10,142 nt of DNA, taken from contig CBFHZM010000065.1 in assembly GCA_965660195.1 (NCBI GenBank), forward strand, positions 1 through 10,142. The letters are read 5' to 3'. This document shows positions 6,406 to 10,142 of this stretch, piece by piece (position 1 is the first letter of the stretch; the number at the start of each line of letters is the position of its first letter). Under the pieces are notes generated by a model, which made no database searches, was not told the DNA's origin, and saw only the letters and a program-made list of their open reading frames with translations. The translations under genes and the position numbers were made by a program. This DNA is from JAYODZ01 sp965660195. Lineage in GTDB: Bacteria; Pseudomonadota; Alphaproteobacteria; RS24.

Positions 6406-8021
6406 ATGCTTCAGTTTTCCAACTTCAAAATTACGGGGATTTTACTCGTCGTTTTTCTTGGCTTTGTTTTTCGCTACCAAACATTGTATCCGAAAACACG
6501 CGGGCTTCATTGCCCGATCTGTTGCCGCATAACGCCCTGAATTTAGGATTGGATCTGCGTGGCGGTTCGCATCTCTTGTTGGCTGTTGATACCGATACAG
6601 TGACGCGCGAGAAACTCGAGGCCTTGGTTGGAGACGTCCGCAGTGAATTACGCGAAGCCTCAATTGGCTATCGTGGCTTGGGGATTTCTGAAAATGCAGT
6701 GGTCTTTACACTGACAGATGCGACGCAGCAGCAAGCGGCGATTGAGGCCATTCGTAGCATTGATCAGGGTACGCTTGTCGGCTTGCTGAACAGCGGGCCA
6801 ACCAGTAATGAGTTGGCTGCAGAAGCCGATGGTGCCGAGGGTGTCCGTGTTAGCTTCACAGAGGCCGCTGAGATCGCTCGCAACACCAAGACCGTGCAGC
6901 AATCTATCGAAATTATCCGCCGCCGCGTCGACGAGTTAGGAACCACTGAGCCGGTGATCCAACGTCAAGGCGACACTCGGGTTCTGGTTCAAGTGCCAGG
7001 TCTTGATGACCCGCAGCGGCTGAAAGATTTGCTCGGGCAAACAGCTAAGCTCAATTTCCATTTAGTTGACCCCAATGTTTCGGCCTACGAGGTCTTGAAC
7101 GGTGGGCGGCAACCGGCAGGAACACAGATCGTGTACACTGAGTCAGATCCACCTGTGCCGTATTTGATCCAGCGCCGTGTCATGGTGAGTGGCGAAAGGC
7201 TAGTCGATGCCAATATGGGTTTTGATCCGACAACTGGTGCGCCGGAAGTTGATTTCCGTTTCGATGCTGTCGGCGGTAAGCGCTTTGGCGATGTCACCAA
7301 GGCAAATGTTGGCCGGCCTTTTGCGATTGTTTTAGATGGCAAAATTGTTTCGGCGCCGGTTATTCAAACCGCGATTTTAGGCGGATCCGGCCGCATTACA
7401 GGTAATTTCACGGTTCAAGAAGCCAATGATTTAGCGATCCTGTTGCGTGCTGGTGCCTTGCCAGCACCGATGAATATTCTGGAGGAGCGCACAGTGGGAC
7501 CAGGCCTTGGTGCCGACTCGGTGGCCGCTGGAGAAAAAGCTTTAATTGTCGGCTTTGCCGCTGTGATCATTTTTATGCTGTTGTCCTATCGCTTGTTTGG
7601 CCTGTTCGCCAATATTGCACTTATTGTGAACCTGTTCTTAATCATGGGCGTCTTGTCAGCGCTGCAGGCTACGCTAACGCTGCCGGGGATTGCAGGGATT
7701 GTTCTGACGGTTGGTATGGCAGTAGATGCTAATGTGCTAATTTTTGAGCGCATACGTGAAGAGATGCGCGATGGGCGCACCGCAATCGTTGCCGCCGATC
7801 TTGGCTACAGTCGCGCTTTGGGAACCATTATGGACGCCAATATCACAACGCTCTTGGCCGCCATTATCCTGTTCCAACTTGGCTCAGGGCCCATTCGCGG
7901 TTTTGCTGTAACACTTGGGGTCGGGATTGTGACTTCGGTGTTTACAGGTTTTGTTTTGACACGGTTATTCGTCGCTTTGTGGCTGAAACGCCAAGCCCGC
8001 GACGTCGTTTTGCCCTTGTGA
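6406..8021 (+). CDS. secD: Protein translocase subunit SecD, with apparent -1 frameshift near codon 22
   Basis: SecD, with SecF, uses the proton gradient to help pull exported proteins through SecYEG on the periplasmic side. The ATG at 6406 reads MLQFSNFKITG followed by a hydrophobic helix, the expected SecD N-terminus, but in that frame a TGA at 6538 ends it after 44 codons. The rest of SecD is in the -1 frame. Joining the frames at the T run 6467-6471 gives FVF-SLPNIVSENTRASLPDLLPHN-LGLDLRGGSHLLL, a normal family sequence of about 538 residues. Further motifs are RRRVDELGTTEPVIQRQG (P1 domain), FAIVLDGKIVSAPVIQTAIL, and in the membrane part GMAVDANVLIFERIREE. The C-terminal half has five membrane helices. 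The 503-residue piece from TTG 6510 alone would lack helix 1 and is not a convincing gene start. The cause may be sequence error, true mutation or slippage. The Shine-Dalgarno before 6406 is weak, so coupling to yajC is likely. Confidence 0.9.
6467..6471 (+). other. T run where the secD reading frame shifts by -1
   Basis: Five T residues end the block GGC TTT GTT TTT, after which the frame coding the rest of SecD is one base back (TCG CTA CCA AAC). One more T here would make a single intact SecD frame. The bases directly show the frame change; the exact point is inferred from family sequence and could be a few codons either side. Confidence 0.7.
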
Positions 8022-8030
8022 GGAAATGAT

Positions 8031-8948
8031 ATGAAATCGATACGGCTTGTTCCGGATAACGTTAATCTGGATTTTTTGAACAAGAGATATATCGCTTTTA
8101 TCTTTAGCGGCTTGCTATTGGCGCTTTCTGTCGTAAGCCTGTTTCACCAAGGTTTGAACTACGGGATTGACTTCCTTGGTGGGACGACGATCGAAGCAGC
8201 CCAAAGCGAGGCGGTGGATATTGCCGCGTTACGCCAGCGTCTTGGGGGCCTTGATCTCGGGCAAGTGCAAATCCAAGAATTTGGAAACGACAAAACCGTT
8301 TTGATCCGTGTTTCGGCGGCAAGCGTATCGCAAGCGGCAGAAAATGAGCTTTCGGCGGTCGATCAAATTCGCAACGAGTTGCAGGATTTCGACATTCGCC
8401 GTGTTGAGGTCGTTGGGCCACAAATTAGCGGCGAACTGATCAGCACGGGGTTAATCGCGGTTGCTTTAGCTATTGCGGCAATGCTGATCTATATTTGGTT
8501 TCGGTTTGAATGGCAGTTCGGCGTTGGAGCTGTTTTGGCGCTCGTACATGACGTGGCTTTGACGATCGGTGTTTTCTCTCTGTTGCAGATTGAATTTAAT
8601 ATCTCGATCCTAGCAGCCTTGTTAACGATTGTTGGCTACTCGATGAATGATACTGTTGTTGTGTATGATCGAGTGCGGGAAACATTAAGAAAATACAAGA
8701 AGATGGACCTAATTGATCTGCTCAATGAAGCAATCAACAGCACGCTGTCACGGACAACCATGACCTCGCTGACAACGTTGTTGGCGCTTGTAGCGCTTTA
8801 TACTCTGGGCGGTGAGGTGATCCGTGGTTTTACCTTTGCGATGATCTGGGGCATTGTGATCGGGACTTATTCTTCGATTTTTGTAGCGGCGCCTCTTTTG
8901 ATTACCCTAAGTGTCAAACGCGATTGGTCTGAACACGCATCATCTTAG
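8031..8948 (+). CDS. secF: Protein translocase subunit SecF
   Basis: SecF forms the SecDF complex with the preceding product. The 305-residue protein has the first helix at about 21-38 (IAFIFSGLLLALSVVSLF), the motif LNYGIDFLGGT (42-52), a small periplasmic domain, and five C-terminal helices. The signature GYSMNDTVVVYDRVRE (202-217), with D207 in the proposed proton path, is intact, and the block STLSRTTMTSLTTLLA follows. The length is normal. The ATG lies nine bases after the secD stop and has AGGAAA (8021-8026), which overlaps that stop; the spacing of four bases is short. No strong terminator is seen after the TAG. Confidence 0.97.
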   Translation: MKSIRLVPDNVNLDFLNKRYIAFIFSGLLLALSVVSLFHQGLNYGIDFLGGTTIEAAQSEAVDIAALRQRLGGLDLGQVQIQEFGNDKTVLIRVSAASVSQAAENELSAVDQIRNELQDFDIRRVEVVGPQISGELISTGLIAVALAIAAMLIYIWFRFEWQFGVGAVLALVHDVALTIGVFSLLQIEFNISILAALLTIVGYSMNDTVVVYDRVRETLRKYKKMDLIDLLNEAINSTLSRTTMTSLTTLLALVALYTLGGEVIRGFTFAMIWGIVIGTYSSIFVAAPLLITLSVKRDWSEHASS

Positions 8949-9003
8949 ACAAGTTGTTTGGTGCTGGCGCTTGAAGCACGGCGTAACTGAGGTAAACTAA
9001 CTT

Positions 9004-9020
9004 ATGCGATAGATTCGCAT
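9004..9020 (+). promoter_or_regulatory. Hairpin in the leader of the urate-oxidase-like gene
   Basis: ATGCGA (9004-9009) and TCGCAT (9015-9020) form a perfect six-base stem with the five-base loop TAGAT, ending six bases before the Shine-Dalgarno. No T run follows, so it is not a terminator. It may shield or stabilise the leader; a function is only inferred. A weak promoter match, TTGAAG (8971-8976) and TAAACT (8993-8998) with a 16-base spacer, lies just upstream. Confidence 0.35.
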
Positions 9021-9026
9021 CGTCCT

Positions 9027-9033
9027 AAGGAGG
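9027..9033 (+). promoter_or_regulatory. Near-perfect Shine-Dalgarno
   Basis: AAGGAGG five bases before the ATG at 9039 is a near-complete match to the 16S anti-Shine-Dalgarno and is stronger than any other ribosome-binding site in the window. It fixes the start and suggests the membrane protein is made at a high level. Confidence 0.8.
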
Positions 9034-9038
9034 GATTA

Positions 9039-9644
9039 ATGGCGAGCATTCTTACATCACTGCGCAATACTGTAATTGCCGGTTTTATTTTAGCCTTCCT
9101 GATCGAGCTGCTTTACCTCAATGGTGGCGGTGTTATCGACCAGGCTTTTTATGCATTCTTATTTCGTTGGCTGCACGTGCTCAGCGGTATTATGTGGATC
9201 GGGCTTTTGTACTATTTCAATTTTGTACAGATCCCCAATATGCCGAATATTCCTGATGAGCAAAAACCAGCCATTGGTAAAGTTATTGCTCCAGCAGCGC
9301 TATTCTGGTTCCGCTGGGCCGCCATGGCGACCCTTATAACAGGCCTGATTTTAGGCTATCTCAACGGGTATATTCACGATGCCATGTCACTCGGTTTCAT
9401 GAATGATTTCGCTGTGCCGCGTAATATCTTTATCGGTATTGGTATGTGGCTCGGTATCATCATGTGGTTCAATGTTTGGTTTGTTATTTGGCCAAACCAG
9501 AAGCGTGCGCTGGGTATTGTTGAAGCTGACGCAGAAACCAAAGCGGCGTCTGCGCGTACCGCTATGTTGTTCTCGCGGACGAATACGATGCTGTCGGTTC
9601 CTATGCTGTTTTCCATGGTATCAGCCCAGAACCTCGCATTCTAA
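9039..9644 (+). CDS. Urate oxidase N-terminal-domain (PuuD-like) membrane protein, stand-alone
   Basis: A 201-residue inner membrane protein. About five hydrophobic segments are visible: roughly 12-27, 37-63, 84-108, 130-151 and 183-200. Features that recall the Urate_ox_N/PuuD family (COG3748) are RWLHVLSGIMWIGLLYYFNFVQ-type sequence (43-64, with H46), FRWAAMATLITGL (91-103) and MWFNVWFVIWPNQKRALG (142-159). PuuD itself is a longer membrane urate oxidase with a C-terminal cytochrome c; here there is no CxxCH motif and only part of the membrane domain length, so urate oxidation should not be assumed. H46 and H113 are candidate haem or metal ligands, by inference only. It is preceded by a strong Shine-Dalgarno and followed by a terminator, so it is the end of the yajC-secDF unit or a single-gene unit of its own. 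Confidence 0.75.
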   Translation: MASILTSLRNTVIAGFILAFLIELLYLNGGGVIDQAFYAFLFRWLHVLSGIMWIGLLYYFNFVQIPNMPNIPDEQKPAIGKVIAPAALFWFRWAAMATLITGLILGYLNGYIHDAMSLGFMNDFAVPRNIFIGIGMWLGIIMWFNVWFVIWPNQKRALGIVEADAETKAASARTAMLFSRTNTMLSVPMLFSMVSAQNLAF

Positions 9645-9666
9645 AATTGAGACAGATAGATTATGG

Positions 9667-9693
9667 AGGGCCGTAACTGAGTTGCGGCCCTTT
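9667..9693 (+). terminator. Intrinsic terminator after the urate-oxidase-like gene
   Basis: GGGCCG (9668-9673) pairs with CGGCCC (9685-9690); the stem continues inward as TAAC/GTTG with one G-T wobble to a three-base loop TGA, and A9667 pairs with T9691. The stem is followed by TTTGTATATT. It starts 23 bases after the TAA and is the only strong rho-independent terminator in the window. Confidence 0.85.
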
Positions 9694-9714
9694 GTATATT
9701 GGGACGGATGTACG

Positions 9715-10142
9715 ATGTCGGACATGGCGCAGATGCGAGAGATATGCCAGCAAGAATTGCGGTCGATGGATGGCGATCTATATCTGGCACATTTATTCGC
9801 TCGCGAGGTCGTGCGCGATCAATTTCTGGCATGTTGCTTGATTTACTGTCACTTGCGCCGCATTGAGCGGGAGACCTCTGAGCCCATGGTGCAAATGATC
9901 CGTCTGCAATGGTGGCTCGATCAAATCGACGAGGCTGGGGCGTTTCAAAGCGGTGGTGGGCCGGTTGTTGATTTTGCAAGTAGGTGTGGCCTTTGCGGTC
10001 GTCCCTTAGTTGGTTTAATCGAACGGCTAATGGCGCGGTGTGAAGCTGATAGCGAGGTTTCAGTCAATGAAATTGGAGAACGCTTTTTTGCGCTTCTTGC
10101 TGCCGCCATTTCGCCTATGCCTGCTCCTAAGGTAGTGCAACA
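9715..10142 (+). CDS. Squalene/phytoene synthase-like protein, NDUFAF6 type, 3'-truncated
   Basis: An open frame from ATG 9715 runs to the end of the window, 142 codons with no stop. The N-terminal part fits the squalene/phytoene synthase-like family: DGDLYLAHLFARE, then CLIYCHLRRIERETSEPMV and IRLQWWLDQID. The RLQWW box after an EP motif is typical of the alphaproteobacterial group related to mitochondrial NDUFAF6, a complex I assembly factor. Real prenyl synthases carry an Asp-rich DDxxD-like motif where this one reads RRIERE, so carotenoid or squalene synthesis is unlikely; this is inference from a partial sequence. Its place just after secF is a known alphaproteobacterial arrangement. A start at ATG 9708 is in another frame. 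The only Shine-Dalgarno-like sequence is GGACGGA (9702-9708). It follows the terminator by 21 bases, so its promoter must be close or rely on readthrough; TATATT (9695-9700) could be a -10 but has no good -35. Confidence 0.75.
   Translation, partial: MSDMAQMREICQQELRSMDGDLYLAHLFAREVVRDQFLACCLIYCHLRRIERETSEPMVQMIRLQWWLDQIDEAGAFQSGGGPVVDFASRCGLCGRPLVGLIERLMARCEADSEVSVNEIGERFFALLAAAISPMPAPKVVQ

Noticed and set aside
6305..6532. 75-codon plus-strand frame across the yajC-secD junction
   Set aside because: It is out of frame with yajC at its start; its later part is the frame that joins SecD after the shift, so it is a by-product of the secD frameshift and not a separate gene.
8981..9681. Ten-base repeat CGTAACTGAG near 8982 and again near 9672
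   Set aside because: Too short to separate from chance; the second copy is part of the terminator stem and the first lacks a hairpin.
9641..9979. 112-codon minus-strand frame over the terminator and squalene-synthase-like gene
   Set aside because: Covers the terminator and opposes a recognisable plus-strand domain; no family features.

Overview
The window is a continuous piece of an alphaproteobacterial housekeeping chromosome of moderate GC content. All supported genes lie on the + strand and are packed tightly, with several stop/start overlaps. The order scpB, (ABC ATPase), tatA-tatB-tatC, serS, surE, LysM/M23 lipoprotein, yajC, secD, secF, then a squalene/phytoene-synthase-like gene is the order familiar from many Alphaproteobacteria. 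Protein details fit this: a small alphaproteobacterial TatA, the ScpB C-terminal acidic tail, and an amidase-activator type LytM protein after surE. A marine or free-living lineage near Rhodospirillales/SAR116 is possible, but I cannot fix the genus from sequence alone.

Layout. Bases 3-554 hold the 3' part of scpB (chromosome condensation). Bases 547-1569 hold a Fe(III)/CysA/ModC-type ABC transporter ATPase with no permease or binding protein beside it. Bases 1604-2881 hold tatABC (twin-arginine export). Bases 2946-4226 hold serS (seryl-tRNA synthetase). Bases 4223-5002 hold surE (nucleotidase). Bases 5023-5970 hold a lipoprotein with two LysM domains and a degenerate LytM domain (NlpD/DipM-like), which seems to lack a standard start codon. 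A 105-base gap with a good sigma-70-like promoter precedes yajC (6076-6399), secD (6406-8021, with an apparent -1 frameshift near its start) and secF (8031-8948). A 90-base gap with a small hairpin and a near-perfect Shine-Dalgarno leads to a 201-residue membrane protein of the urate-oxidase N-terminal (PuuD-like) family (9039-9644), closed by a clear intrinsic terminator (9667-9693). The start of a squalene/phytoene-synthase-like gene of the NDUFAF6 type (from 9715) runs off the right edge.

How they work together. Two protein export machines are encoded here: Tat for folded proteins and the SecDF-YajC accessory complex for Sec. Around them are envelope maintenance (the amidase-activator-like lipoprotein), translation (SerRS), nucleotide clean-up (SurE) and chromosome segregation (ScpB). 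I see no phage, insertion sequence, CRISPR array, tRNA or rRNA, and no convincing new multi-gene system. The points most worth a second look are the secD frameshift at a T run, the likely ATC start of the LysM/M23 gene with its lost metal ligands, the orphan ABC ATPase coupled to scpB, and the stand-alone urate-oxidase-type membrane domain next to secF.
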